Positions 41,984-50,124 of a stretch of 64,000 nucleotides of DNA are shown piece after piece. A program made the translations under genes and the position numbers. The notes under the pieces are model-generated. The model was not told the DNA's origin and did not search any database. It saw nothing but the letters and a program-made list of their open reading frames with translations. This stretch comes from a virus. Each line of letters begins with the position of its first letter. The first letter of the stretch is position 1. The stretch is taken from the IMG/VR virus record IMGVR_UViG_3300028392_000030, positions 1 to 64,000 of that record. One strand, given 5' to 3'.

Positions 41984-43225
41984 ATGAAAAAAATTGGATT
42001 TGTAGGAATTGGGAAATTAGGATTAGACTGTGCTGAAGTATTTGCTGAAAAACACGAAGTTCGTGGTTACGACATTCATCCACGTGTTAGCAATACAGTA
42101 AAAGTATGTGACATCAGTGAAGTAGTCAACGAAAGCGAATGGATCTTTATCGCTGTTCCTACTCCACATGCTGAGGGCTATGACGGGTCAGTTCCGTCAA
42201 GTCATATGACTCCTAAAGACTTTGGGCACGATGCAGTTATTGATGCTATTACCAAGGTAAACCAATACGCTACTAGCCCTAAAAAAGTAGTGTTAATTTC
42301 TACAGTATTACCCGGAACCACTCGCAACAAATTTGTTCCGTTATTAGATAAAAAACATCAGTTTGTTTACAATCCTTATTTGATTGCCATGGGGTCAGTC
42401 AAGTGGGACATGGTCAATCCTGAAATGATTATGTTAGGTACCGAAGATGGCAATCTGACCGGAGTTGCTGGTGAACTGCGAGACTTGTATGAAACAATCA
42501 TGCAAAATAATCCACGTTATGAAATTGGCACATGGGATGAATGCGAAGCTATTAAAATTTTCTACAATACATTTATCTCGGCCAAGGTTGGGCTTGTAAA
42601 TATGATTCAAGACTTTGCTATGAAGATTGGTCACATCAATGTTGACGTGGTTACAAATGCTCTAGCACGATCAACTATGCGAATAATGGGTCCTAAATAC
42701 ATGACAGCAGGTATGGGCGATGCTGGTGCTTGTCATCCACGTGATAACATTGCCTTACGTTGGTTAGCGGAAGAATACAACATTGGGTATGACTTGTTTG
42801 ATACAGTGATGCATGCCAGAGAGATACAGGCAAAAAACTTGGCCTTGTTCCTGGTTGATCAAGCGCAACGACTCAGTTTGCCAATTGTAATTCATGGCAA
42901 GGCCTACAAGCCCGATGTTGAATACTGTATCGGCAGTTACTCAACACTGGTAGGTTTCTATATTCGTGAAGCCGGATTACCGGTAGTTTACGTTGATCCA
43001 TTAGCCGACGATCGCACCCATTGCTTGGATACCATTGACGGTCCAGCAGTATTTTTATGGGCACACAATCGTAAGATCACATACGAATATACCGGTAATA
43101 CCCCTGATACACAACCCTATTGTGAAATTCAACCGGGCAGTGTCATAGTCGATCCGTGGCGCAAATTGCCATTTGACATGCCTGGCATTGCTGTGTTACA
43201 CTACGGCAATACCAGAACTCAATAA
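41984..43225 (+). CDS. UDP-glucose/GDP-mannose dehydrogenase family protein
   Basis: 413 residues. The Rossmann start IGFVGIGKLGLDCA (residues 3-16), IFIAVPTP, STVLPGTT and VIHGKAYKPDVEY match the family. The catalytic Cys lies in GDAGACHPRDN (normally GxGGxCFPKD). It oxidises the C6 of an NDP-hexose to a uronate with two NAD+. The nearby NadE may support this demand. AAGGAC precedes ATG 41984. Confidence 0.82.
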   Translation: MKKIGFVGIGKLGLDCAEVFAEKHEVRGYDIHPRVSNTVKVCDISEVVNESEWIFIAVPTPHAEGYDGSVPSSHMTPKDFGHDAVIDAITKVNQYATSPKKVVLISTVLPGTTRNKFVPLLDKKHQFVYNPYLIAMGSVKWDMVNPEMIMLGTEDGNLTGVAGELRDLYETIMQNNPRYEIGTWDECEAIKIFYNTFISAKVGLVNMIQDFAMKIGHINVDVVTNALARSTMRIMGPKYMTAGMGDAGACHPRDNIALRWLAEEYNIGYDLFDTVMHAREIQAKNLALFLVDQAQRLSLPIVIHGKAYKPDVEYCIGSYSTLVGFYIREAGLPVVYVDPLADDRTHCLDTIDGPAVFLWAHNRKITYEYTGNTPDTQPYCEIQPGSVIVDPWRKLPFDMPGIAVLHYGNTRTQ

Positions 43226-43233
43226 GGAACCCA

Positions 43234-43626
43234 ATGGGACTATTTGATCGCTTTAAAAAGAAGCCAGATGCGGTTGCGCCCAAACCTGAGGCTAAGCCCA
43301 AGAAGGCAGAAAAAACTGCTAAAGAGTTGGCCACAGAAAAAGGCGAGCCTTATGTAACTATCCTCAGCATGGAAGTTGATCCTGAGAATATGCAAAATGG
43401 TGCTTTTGAACTTGATTGGAATGACAAGTTTGTGGCCAATCTTGTTCGTGCCGGTTATCGAATGAATCCCAAAGATACCGATTCGGACATTGTGGACCGT
43501 TGGTTCACTGCGGTATGTCGCAATATTGTGTTGGAGACATATGAGCAATACAAAGCCATGGACCCGGAACGTGATCGCGTAGTTAAATCACGTAACATTG
43601 GTGACGGAAGGTCAGAAGTGTCATGA
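43234..43626 (+). CDS. Conserved T4-like marine phage protein
   Basis: 130 residues; AAGGAA before ATG 43234. A Lys/Pro/Ala-rich start (LFDRFKKKPDAVAPKPEAKPKK) leads to a small domain with PENMQNGAFELDWNDKFV and DIVDRWFTAVCRNIVLE. I recall close relatives in cyanophages without function. ATGA-coupled to the next gene. Confidence 0.55.
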   Translation: MGLFDRFKKKPDAVAPKPEAKPKKAEKTAKELATEKGEPYVTILSMEVDPENMQNGAFELDWNDKFVANLVRAGYRMNPKDTDSDIVDRWFTAVCRNIVLETYEQYKAMDPERDRVVKSRNIGDGRSEVS

Positions 43627-44273
43627 TCCTAGCTATTGGCGACAGTAATTTATATCCGGCCTGCACCGAGTCAGAGCAACCAGTGGACCTTGATAATATG
43701 ATTGTGGTGTTTAGTCGGCAGTTTGCTGAATCATTCAGTTGCTGGGCTAAAAATGGTGCCAGCAACTATTGGATTGAAAACCATATAGATTATTTCTTGG
43801 CTGACGAAAGATGGGAACCCAACACAATGTTGTTCATCGGCTGGACCAGTTTTGAACGAGAAGAATGGCCTTGGTTGTATAACAATATTAGCGTTTGTGG
43901 TGGCCCAGACTTTGGTATGCCAGAACCAATGAAGGCTCGATTCAACCAATGGAAAACAACATTAACCGGCGACTACTATCGTAAAATGACACAGTTGTGG
44001 CATGACAGAATTCATGCCATGCATTTAAAATTGCGTGAGCGTGGCGTACCACACCTGTTTTGGACTACCTATAACAACTTCGACACCATCGCTAATCATC
44101 AAGATTGGCACGGGAGTTTTTATAAACCTTACGATGCCAACGGGTGCATGGCCAAATGGTTCGAATCAAACAATATCTTAGCCAATGCCGGTGACCCATT
44201 TCACTATGGTTCTGCTGCTCAAGCAGCCTGGGGCACTGAATTAAGTCTCCATGCTCGAAAATTCGTTCTATGA
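43623..44273 (+). CDS. SGNH-hydrolase-like protein (paralogue 4)
   Basis: 216 residues. Block I is AIGDSNLYPA (Ser7), the central strand is FIGWTSFEREEWPW, and the terminal catalytic pair is in AGDPFHYGSAAQ. The W-x-S/T-x2-ER-EEW block is shared with paralogue 5, making these two a tandem pair. Confidence 0.55.
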   Translation: MILAIGDSNLYPACTESEQPVDLDNMIVVFSRQFAESFSCWAKNGASNYWIENHIDYFLADERWEPNTMLFIGWTSFEREEWPWLYNNISVCGGPDFGMPEPMKARFNQWKTTLTGDYYRKMTQLWHDRIHAMHLKLRERGVPHLFWTTYNNFDTIANHQDWHGSFYKPYDANGCMAKWFESNNILANAGDPFHYGSAAQAAWGTELSLHARKFVL

Positions 44274-44974
44274 TTTTGTATGTCAACGGTGACAGTCATA
44301 CTGCTGGCGCCGAAGCGGTAAATGCTCATGCATTTGCTGAAGACGATCCCAAATTATATTACCTAGGGCGTCTACCGCATCCAGAAAATCTTCAAGTCAC
44401 TTGGGGTAAACTATTAAGTCTTGCGCTTAATGCTGGATTTCAATGCGAAGCAGAAAGTGCCAGTAGCAATGCTAGAATACTAAGAACTACCCGTGCTTGG
44501 CTTGCAGAACAAAAAAATAACCTACAAAATATGTTAGTTGTTATTCAATGGTCAACCTGGGAACGAGAAGAATGGTTGTATGATGGCATTTATTATCAAG
44601 TTAACGGCAGTGGTATTGATCAAGTTCCGTCCGAAGCTGCTGAACGGTATCGCAACTATGTTGTCGGGCTCGATTGGCGACAAAAAACACAAACCGCACA
44701 CGATGAAATTTGGATGTTTCATCAAGAACTTGTGTCTCAAGATATTCCTCATATTTTCTTCAACGGTAATAGTGATTTTTCATCCATCCAAGATCAAAAG
44801 GATTGGGGCGTTAATTATATTGGACCTTATGATCCAGCCAGCACATATCATGCTCAATTACAGGCTGCAGCAATCGAAACAGTCATGCCCGATTCATATC
44901 ATTATGGACGGGATGGACATGCATGGTGGTTCAAACACCTGCTCAAATACATAATGTCCAATCAGTTTGTATGA
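44270..44974 (+). CDS. SGNH-hydrolase-like protein (paralogue 5)
   Basis: 234 residues, ATGA-coupled to paralogue 4. Block I NGDSHTAGAEA, second block SASSNARIL, central IQWSTWEREEWLY, terminal PDSYHYGRDGHAWW. An intact Ser/Asn/His set is present. It probably arose with paralogue 4 by tandem duplication. Confidence 0.6.
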   Translation: MILYVNGDSHTAGAEAVNAHAFAEDDPKLYYLGRLPHPENLQVTWGKLLSLALNAGFQCEAESASSNARILRTTRAWLAEQKNNLQNMLVVIQWSTWEREEWLYDGIYYQVNGSGIDQVPSEAAERYRNYVVGLDWRQKTQTAHDEIWMFHQELVSQDIPHIFFNGNSDFSSIQDQKDWGVNYIGPYDPASTYHAQLQAAAIETVMPDSYHYGRDGHAWWFKHLLKYIMSNQFV

Positions 44975-45729
44975 TATTCAAAACAAGAAATATTCCAAAA
45001 CAAGTCAGCACAGTTTATAATTTTGGAATTAAAAAATTGATTGTAAGTGGTTGCAGTTACACTTACAATCAACTTGAAAATGTCGCAGACACTTGGCCGT
45101 ATTATCTAAGAGACCTTGGTGGATTTGAACAAGTTTTGGACAGCTCTTTGCCGGGCGCTGGCAACAGTCATATTTCAAATTCATTGATTTGGGGGTTAGA
45201 AATAGATCAACCAGATCCGGCCACAAGTCTGGTAATAGTAATGTGGTCTGGACACGACAGAGATGATTATATAGTGCCCAAGGACTATATCAACGAACAT
45301 TCATATCAATTTTATTATACTCAAAGCGTGATGTCGGCTATCAACAAGGCAGCTGACAATCACAGTGTTCAAGAAGAATTAAAGACGTTTGCTTTGGCAA
45401 AAAACAATGAATCTAGAGCTGTAGAGAGTTATCTTAACATGGTTAAAACCTACCAGTATCTAAAATCATTGAATTATAGGTTTTTATTTTTAAACTTTAT
45501 AGACACAAAAAATCCAGTGGGCGGTACAAATTCTTTTGAAATTAGAAAATATTTGCCAGAATCAGCACAGCAAAAATACAATTCAATGATCACTGATATC
45601 ATGGATCCTTATCATTTTTCGGTCAGATACAATCTATTGTCCGACGACAATTTTCATCCTAATGAATACGGGCAGTTACGGTGGACCAGATCGGTATTGA
45701 TGCCATATTTACAAACCGTAATTGTTTGA
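44971..45729 (+). CDS. SGNH-hydrolase-like protein (paralogue 6)
   Basis: 252 residues from ATG 44971, overlapping the preceding stop. Block I SGCSYTYN follows an N-terminal extension of about 25 residues; then PGAGNSHIS, VMWSGHDRDDY and DDNFHPNEYGQLRW. Closest in pattern to paralogues 2 and 3 (W-S-G-x-D-R). Third SGNH gene in a row. Confidence 0.6.
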   Translation: MIFKTRNIPKQVSTVYNFGIKKLIVSGCSYTYNQLENVADTWPYYLRDLGGFEQVLDSSLPGAGNSHISNSLIWGLEIDQPDPATSLVIVMWSGHDRDDYIVPKDYINEHSYQFYYTQSVMSAINKAADNHSVQEELKTFALAKNNESRAVESYLNMVKTYQYLKSLNYRFLFLNFIDTKNPVGGTNSFEIRKYLPESAQQKYNSMITDIMDPYHFSVRYNLLSDDNFHPNEYGQLRWTRSVLMPYLQTVIV

Positions 45730-45754
45730 CAACTTAGTCAATATCTGCTATACT
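45726..45754 (+). promoter_or_regulatory. Sigma70-type promoter giving a leaderless message
   Basis: TTGACA (45726-45731, overlapping the upstream stop), 17-bp spacer, TATACT (45749-45754). The start codon begins at 45761, the predicted +1. Confidence 0.75.
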
Positions 45755-45760
45755 AGCAGT

Positions 45761-46771
45761 ATGAAATATGTTCTTATTGATACAGCTAATATGTTCTTTC
45801 GTGCCAGGCACGGTGCTTTTCGTGCCAGTGACACGTGGGAGAAAATTGGATTTGCCCTCCATGTGACCCTGATGAGTGCCAACAAAGTAGCCCGGCGCTT
45901 TGAAGCAGATCACGTGGTTTTTGCCCTAGAAGGGCGCAGCTGGCGTAAGGACTACTACAAACCCTACAAAAATAACCGTGCAGTGGCCCGTGCTGCCTTA
46001 ACCGAAGCCCAAGCAGACGAAGACAAGATGTTTTGGGAAACTTATGATAGTTTGACTAAATACCTGGCTGAGAGGACCAATTGCTCAGTGATTAGATGTC
46101 CTACAGCAGAAGGCGACGATATTATTGCTCGCTGGATTGCACTACACCCCCAAGACGAACATATTGTTATCAGTAGCGATACAGATTTTGTTCAATTAGT
46201 AGCACCCAATGTCACGCAATACAACGGTATCACCGACGAACTAATTACCACGGAAGGAATCTTTGATGCTAAAGGTAAAGCGGTCATTGATAAAAAAACT
46301 AAAGAAGCGAAAACAATACCCAATCCGGAGTGGTTACTGTTTGAAAAGTGTATGCGAGGCGACAGCTCAGACAATGTGTTTTCAGCTTATCCGGGTGTTC
46401 GAACTAAAGGAACAAAAAATAAAGTTGGTCTCCAAGAGGCATTTGAAGATCGTAAAACTCGCGGATATAATTGGAACAACATGATGCTGCAACGCTGGAT
46501 CGATCCAGATGGTGTAGAACACAGAGTGTTGGATGATTACGAACGCAACCGAGAACTGATCGACTTGACAGCACAGCCCGAAGAGATCAAAGCCACCGTG
46601 GATGCAGCCATATGTGAACAGATCAGTCACAAAGACATCGGCCAGGTGGGTGTGCGTTTCATGCAGTTCTGTGGCAAGTATGAATTAAACAAGTGCAGTG
46701 AAAGTGCCGACAGTTTCGGCCGTTGGATGAACGAAACATACAAAGGAGTGTTAAATGACATTAATAGCTAA
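45761..46771 (+). CDS. rnh: 5'-3' exonuclease/RNase H (T4 Rnh type)
   Basis: 336 residues. FEN-family motifs: LIDTANMFFRA (metal Asp6), AEGDDIIAR (about 118), SSDTDFVQLV (about 133) and MRGDSSDNVFSAYPGVRTKGT with the helix-hairpin-helix turn (about 198-218). T4 Rnh removes RNA primers and flaps during lagging-strand synthesis. ATG 45761 is preferred because it coincides with the predicted transcription start; an upstream in-frame codon at 45722 lies before the promoter -10. Confidence 0.85.
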   Translation: MKYVLIDTANMFFRARHGAFRASDTWEKIGFALHVTLMSANKVARRFEADHVVFALEGRSWRKDYYKPYKNNRAVARAALTEAQADEDKMFWETYDSLTKYLAERTNCSVIRCPTAEGDDIIARWIALHPQDEHIVISSDTDFVQLVAPNVTQYNGITDELITTEGIFDAKGKAVIDKKTKEAKTIPNPEWLLFEKCMRGDSSDNVFSAYPGVRTKGTKNKVGLQEAFEDRKTRGYNWNNMMLQRWIDPDGVEHRVLDDYERNRELIDLTAQPEEIKATVDAAICEQISHKDIGQVGVRFMQFCGKYELNKCSESADSFGRWMNETYKGVLNDINS

Positions 46772-47213
46772 ACCTGTAGTAGACAAGCAGTTCTGGATCT
46801 TGCAAGAGAACAATCAAAAGGTCGGCAACATTGAAGCCTGTGCTGGCGGTTTCCAAGTAAAGATCAACAATCAAATCGCTCAATACAAAACTATAAAATT
46901 GGCGGCTCGCAATGCCAATATCAAATTCGAACCGGCAATAAAGATTACCCGTCCCAAGACCACCGTGGATCATGTGCATGGATATCCAGTGTCGGGCCGT
47001 GTGTGCAACCCCATGTGGGATGTCAGTCAACAGTTGCCGGTTTATACCAAGACAAACAAGAGCAAAAGTTGGTTTAGTGCCGGATGGTACAATGTTCGTA
47101 AAGGTCGCAATTGGCGCACAGTGCTGGCACCCAAGTTGATTGTGTTGCAACGCTATCCATACCAAGGTCCCTACTACTCAGAACAACAAGCTCATGACAA
47201 TTCATCTCAGTAA
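46755..47213 (+). CDS. Conserved T4-like marine phage protein
   Basis: 152 residues. Blocks HVHGYPVSGRVCNPMWDV, LPVYTKTNKSKSWFSAGWY and APKLIVLQRYPYQGPY match a protein I recall beside nuclease genes in cyanophages. Function unknown. It overlaps the nuclease gene by 17 bases. Confidence 0.6.
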   Translation: MTLIAKPVVDKQFWILQENNQKVGNIEACAGGFQVKINNQIAQYKTIKLAARNANIKFEPAIKITRPKTTVDHVHGYPVSGRVCNPMWDVSQQLPVYTKTNKSKSWFSAGWYNVRKGRNWRTVLAPKLIVLQRYPYQGPYYSEQQAHDNSSQ

Positions 47214-47409
47214 GTTTATTGAACGTGTGCAAGGCCAACAGGCTCGAGGCGCTCGAGACTTTATCATGAGCTTGAAAGATGCACAAGATCTACATGCCGA
47301 TATCACTAGACTATTGTTAGAACTTCAGGCTTTACGTGAACATGCAGTAGCAACCCTACAAAAAGACACAGAAACAATCACGGTAAAAATGGATGGTGGA
47401 ACATTCTAA
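47194..47409 (+). CDS. Small conserved phage protein
   Basis: 71 residues from ATG 47194. Helical with FIERVQGQQARGARDFIMSLKDAQDLHADITRLLLELQ-type heptads (residues 6-44). Similar small proteins follow the previous gene in T4-like marine phages. Function unknown. Confidence 0.55.
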   Translation: MTIHLSKFIERVQGQQARGARDFIMSLKDAQDLHADITRLLLELQALREHAVATLQKDTETITVKMDGGTF

Positions 47410-47426
47410 AACTACCTATATTTCTA

Positions 47427-47434
47427 GATAAATA
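47427..47434 (+). promoter_or_regulatory. Candidate late-promoter box GATAAATA
   Basis: GATAAATA lies 20 bases before the start at 47455, with AGGAG between them. Confidence 0.45.
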
Positions 47435-47454
47435 AAATATAGGAGTTTAATGAT

Positions 47455-47742
47455 ATGAGTCGTCCAAAACCCAATGTATTGATCGAGCACACTAACAAGC
47501 TCACTTACAAGAGTGAACAGGTTTTGTCCTCGGAGGGCGTATGGGCAGTGTTCTATGATGCCAAGCCGATTAATCTCAAAACATCAAACCTATTGGTTCA
47601 ATATCCAGGTCCAAAATACAAAAAGGTTTCATTCTCAAATCCGGGCCATGCCAAGAACCTGGCAAAAAAATTAAACACACAATTTAAAACCGAAAAGTTC
47701 ACAGTGGTGTTGTTGACCGCAGGCAATCAAATTTATCCTTGA
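47455..47742 (+). CDS. Small conserved phage protein
   Basis: 95 residues; AGGAG precedes ATG 47455, with a late-like box upstream. Basic, beta-rich (SEGVWAVFYDAKPINLK, YPGPKYKKVSFSNPGHA). Function unknown. Confidence 0.5.
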   Translation: MSRPKPNVLIEHTNKLTYKSEQVLSSEGVWAVFYDAKPINLKTSNLLVQYPGPKYKKVSFSNPGHAKNLAKKLNTQFKTEKFTVVLLTAGNQIYP

Positions 47743-47743
47743 T

Positions 47744-48115
47744 GTGCGCGACAAACGTAAACTCACAGAAGAACTAATTGCACTGCTGCCTGAGGAAGAC
47801 CGTATTGGTTTAAAATTTGCCATGAGTGCTTGGTGGTTTAATTTACGCCGTAATGGTGGCATGAGATTGACCAGTGTAGGTTATTCGGCATTGGCCGACA
47901 TGCTTGATCTAGAACACCACGCATACAGCATTGATGATCCATACACGTTTGACAAACACCTTATACTAAAATTAGATCGTAAAATGCAAATGCCTTATTA
48001 TATTCATGCAGTCAAAGGCATACCTAAACGGATCGTATTTTTTGGTGGCCGAGAAGCAGTTATGGTAAATCTATACGGAAATTTACAACAATTTCTTGAC
48101 AACTACGAGCCCTAG
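47744..48115 (+). CDS. Conserved phage protein of unknown function
   Basis: 123 residues from GTG 47744, two bases after the preceding stop. AMSAWWFNLRRNGGMRLTSVGY, DMLDLEHHAY and DRKMQMPYYI are its distinctive blocks; I associate them with T4-like marine phages. Function unknown. Confidence 0.55.
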   Translation: MRDKRKLTEELIALLPEEDRIGLKFAMSAWWFNLRRNGGMRLTSVGYSALADMLDLEHHAYSIDDPYTFDKHLILKLDRKMQMPYYIHAVKGIPKRIVFFGGREAVMVNLYGNLQQFLDNYEP

Positions 48116-48124
48116 TGTTATACT
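48096..48124 (+). promoter_or_regulatory. Sigma70-type promoter of the first tRNA gene
   Basis: TTGACA (48096-48101), 17-bp spacer, TATACT (48119-48124); the tRNA begins at 48133. Confidence 0.75.
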
Positions 48125-48132
48125 GTATTACA

Positions 48133-48207
48133 GGGCCAGTAGCTTAATGGTAAAGCAACCGACTCATAATCGGTCGAGTCTTGGTTCAATTCCAAGCTGG
48201 CCCACCA
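48133..48207 (+). tRNA. tRNA with CAT anticodon (Ile2 or Met)
   Basis: 75 bases. Acceptor stem GGGCCAG/CTGGCCC, anticodon stem ACCGA/TCGGT with loop CTCATAA, encoded CCA. The CGACTCATAATCG core equals that of E. coli tRNA-Ile2, so Ile(AUA) reading after lysidine modification is likely; elongator Met is the alternative. Confidence 0.9.
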
Positions 48208-48213
48208 AACATG

Positions 48214-48220
48214 CTAAATA
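48214..48220 (+). promoter_or_regulatory. Candidate late-promoter box CTAAATA
   Basis: CTAAATA seven bases after the tRNA and 94 bases before the cold-shock gene. Confidence 0.25.
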
Positions 48221-48247
48221 ACATGATCGTACGAGGCAATCTCGAGG

Positions 48248-48276
48248 TTGACAGCAAGGTTGTAAAAGGTTACAAT
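48248..48276 (+). promoter_or_regulatory. Sigma70-type promoter of the cold-shock gene
   Basis: TTGACA (48248-48253), 17-bp spacer, TACAAT (48271-48276); the start codon is at 48314 with AAGGAAG upstream. Confidence 0.7.
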
Positions 48277-48313
48277 TAGCACTCATGTTTAATTTAAAAG
48301 GAAGCAGTATATT

Positions 48314-48517
48314 ATGGTAGTAGGTAAAGTAAAATGGTTTAATGACGCAAAAGGTTTCGGATTCATTACACCAGATGACGGGGGTGAGGATGTATTTGCA
48401 CATTTTTCAGCAATCAATATTAATGGATTCAAAACATTAAAAGAAAACCAAGTGGTAAAATTTGACTTGGTTCAGGGCCCAAAAGGCAAGCAGGCATCAA
48501 ATATTATGCCTGCTTAA
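48314..48517 (+). CDS. cspA: Cold-shock domain protein
   Basis: 67 residues, full length for the family. [15 protein letters not shown] holds RNP1 and DVFAHFSAI holds RNP2; [17 protein letters not shown] ends the OB fold. Csp proteins melt RNA structure and chaperone messages. It has its own early promoter and a short leader, and may help translation of structured phage RNAs such as those in the tRNA cluster. Confidence 0.95.
   Translation: MVVGKVKWFNDAKGFGFITPDDGGEDVFAHFSAININGFKTLKENQVVKFDLVQGPKGKQASNIMPA
48488..48515 (+). terminator. Hairpin at the end of the cold-shock gene
   Basis: AAGCAGGCAT (48488-48497) and ATGCCTGCTT (48506-48515) form a perfect 10-bp stem spanning the last codons and part of the stop. 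Only a short mixed A/T run follows, so termination may be partial. Confidence 0.5.
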
Positions 48518-48522
48518 TAAAT

Positions 48523-48530
48523 GATAAATA
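48523..48530 (+). promoter_or_regulatory. Candidate late-promoter box GATAAATA
   Basis: GATAAATA 25 bases before the start at 48556, followed by AAGGAG. Confidence 0.4.
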
Positions 48531-48555
48531 ATAGACACAAAAAAGGAGTTTTGTT

Positions 48556-48840
48556 ATGGCATGTGTAGCATCAGCAACATTTCTTGCGTTTGCTCGAACC
48601 AAAGTGGTTTTTGATCGAGAGTTAACTGAAGAAGAAGAAGTTTTGATAAAAATCAAATTGAAAAATACCCTTTGGGATGGATCAACCTGTATGGTCACTG
48701 ATCGTCAAGTTGATGCCAGTCACTACACCCCAACGACCATGTGGTCTCATTTGTCTGATGCGGAAGAATACATATCAATTGTGAATGGATTTAATCCGCC
48801 GCCAACAAGTGTAAGTTTAGAAGACATGAGTTACAAATGA
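48556..48840 (+). CDS. Small protein with FNPPPTS motif (pair member 1)
   Basis: 94 residues. AAAGGAGTTTTG precedes ATG. The central ELTEEEEVL and the later SDAEEYISIVNGFNPPPTS align with the next gene (LTDTESALV; SDAANEFVAFCNTFTPPPES), so the two are diverged tandem duplicates. Family and function not recognised. Confidence 0.5.
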   Translation: MACVASATFLAFARTKVVFDRELTEEEEVLIKIKLKNTLWDGSTCMVTDRQVDASHYTPTTMWSHLSDAEEYISIVNGFNPPPTSVSLEDMSYK

Positions 48841-48872
48841 GTTACAAGTTAAAATAATCAAAGGAGTTTTAT

Positions 48873-49139
48873 ATGTCAAAAGTCGATACTACTTTTCTCT
48901 TTCCTGCTACGGCAGAAAGCGTAATTACATGGGGCAGATCATTGACTGATACTGAATCAGCATTAGTCCAGTCCAAAAAAGGTGCAATGTTTGCGGCTGG
49001 AAATTTTGGGTCTTTTCCAGCCACAGTCAATGGCGTCAGCACATTTGCATGGGTGTCGTCGGATGCAGCGAACGAATTTGTAGCATTTTGCAATACGTTC
49101 ACTCCGCCGCCGGAATCGGCCGTAGTTAATAGTCTGTAA
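48873..49139 (+). CDS. Small protein with FTPPPES motif (pair member 2)
   Basis: 88 residues. The ribosome site AAAGGAGTTTTA nearly repeats that of the previous gene. It begins SKVDTTFLFPATAESVITWG and contains NTFTPPPES near the end. Paralogue of its neighbour; possibly a virion or regulatory small protein, function unknown. Confidence 0.5.
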   Translation: MSKVDTTFLFPATAESVITWGRSLTDTESALVQSKKGAMFAAGNFGSFPATVNGVSTFAWVSSDAANEFVAFCNTFTPPPESAVVNSL

Positions 49140-49186
49140 AGAATTGTTGTAATCCCTTCCGAGTGAAGGCATTCTGGACGGGGGTG

Positions 49187-49663
49187 TTAGACCCTGCGGA
49201 CCATAAATCCACCATTGGTTACACTACCTCTCAAACAAGCATTTCCAAAGTTGTTAGGATTATAGCCTCGGTCTACACACCACTGGCGTAATCCTTCAAC
49301 TGTTTCCACAGTCCCATCTGGGTGAGTTATTTCGTATAGTTTGCCCTGCCAAGTTTTGCCTCTATTGGCACATACTACTTTCATCTTCTTACTGGCTAAT
49401 TCTCGTTGTATCGGATCCTTCCAACGAAGGTTAGACCTTGCGGCACCTTTTCTACCACCTTCGATCATTGACTGTTTGGCAGCATCAAAGTTAGCATCAA
49501 GTTTGCTTAATCCTTGCCAGGCAACATAATCTTGCCAGTTACCGTGTTGTTCGTATAACAAACGATGTGCTTCAGCATGTTGGTCTACAGTGAGATCAAC
49601 AAGATTACTTGGATCATCTGTGCCTCCTAAATATTTTGGGACAATGTGGTGTTTGTGTAGCAT
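49187..49663 (-). CDS. HNH homing-type endonuclease
   Basis: 158 residues from ATG 49663; the upstream in-frame extension to 49711 is unlikely because a late-like box lies immediately before 49663. HKHHIVPKYLGGTDDPSNLVDLTVDQHAEAHRLL (residues 3-36) carries the HNH zinc-nuclease motif, and the C-terminal region (DGTVETVEGLRQWCVDRGYNPNNFGNACLRG, about 120-150) is a NUMOD-type DNA-recognition helix. It lies opposite to its neighbours between plus-strand genes, typical of a free-standing homing endonuclease. Confidence 0.88.
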   Translation of the reverse strand: MLHKHHIVPKYLGGTDDPSNLVDLTVDQHAEAHRLLYEQHGNWQDYVAWQGLSKLDANFDAAKQSMIEGGRKGAARSNLRWKDPIQRELASKKMKVVCANRGKTWQGKLYEITHPDGTVETVEGLRQWCVDRGYNPNNFGNACLRGSVTNGGFMVRRV

Positions 49664-49668
49664 AATAT

Positions 49669-49675
49669 TATTTAG
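49669..49675 (-). promoter_or_regulatory. Candidate late-promoter box CTAAATA (minus strand)
   Basis: CTAAATA on the minus strand, six bases before the HNH start codon. Confidence 0.4.
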
Positions 49676-49694
49676 TCGAAACCACAGTAAATGG

Positions 49695-49723
49695 TTGACA
49701 AGATTCGACAACTATGCTATACT
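49695..49723 (+). promoter_or_regulatory. Sigma70-type promoter of the 49799 gene
   Basis: TTGACA (49695-49700), 17-bp spacer, TATACT (49718-49723). A 75-base leader precedes the start at 49799; the same transcript could run into the tmRNA. Confidence 0.75.
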
Positions 49724-49798
49724 GTTAGCATATTGATATTATTTCGATATATTTTTAATCCGCCCTTACTGCTAGGGTATTAACCAAAGGAAATTATT

Positions 49799-50122
49799 AT
49801 GGCAAGAAAACACCTATATACTTGGAACAATGGCGAAGACAAAGAGCTGTTTGAGTCTTTGAAACTGATATTAGGGCCCGTGAAAAATTGGAAAGGACAA
49901 ACTTATAAAAGAACTCTTTCGTTTTTAGCGGAAACCAAATATGGAAATTCTAACACAGACATTGGAGCACTTGAAATGAGAGTTGCTTTCTTAACTAGTA
50001 AACAAAAGGCATCTTATTATAGAACTCGTGGCAGAGAAAATGTATTCAAACAAGTTGTAGTTGGTGCTGTGGCGTCGGGTGTAGCAAGTTATAAGGACCT
50101 AGCGCCAAGATTAAATGGGTAA
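49799..50122 (+). CDS. Small basic hypothetical protein upstream of tmRNA
   Basis: 107 residues; AAAGGAAA precedes ATG. Helical and basic (WKGQTYKRTLSFLAETKYG, LTSKQKASYYRTRGRENVFKQVV). It ends just before the acceptor part of the tmRNA, and no promoter is visible between them. No family recognised. Confidence 0.5.
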   Translation: MARKHLYTWNNGEDKELFESLKLILGPVKNWKGQTYKRTLSFLAETKYGNSNTDIGALEMRVAFLTSKQKASYYRTRGRENVFKQVVVGAVASGVASYKDLAPRLNG

Positions 50123-50124
50123 AT

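Noticed and set aside
48164-48403. Minus-strand ORF ending LGIEPRLDRL
   Set aside because: Antisense of the CAT tRNA and the cold-shock leader; no ribosome site.
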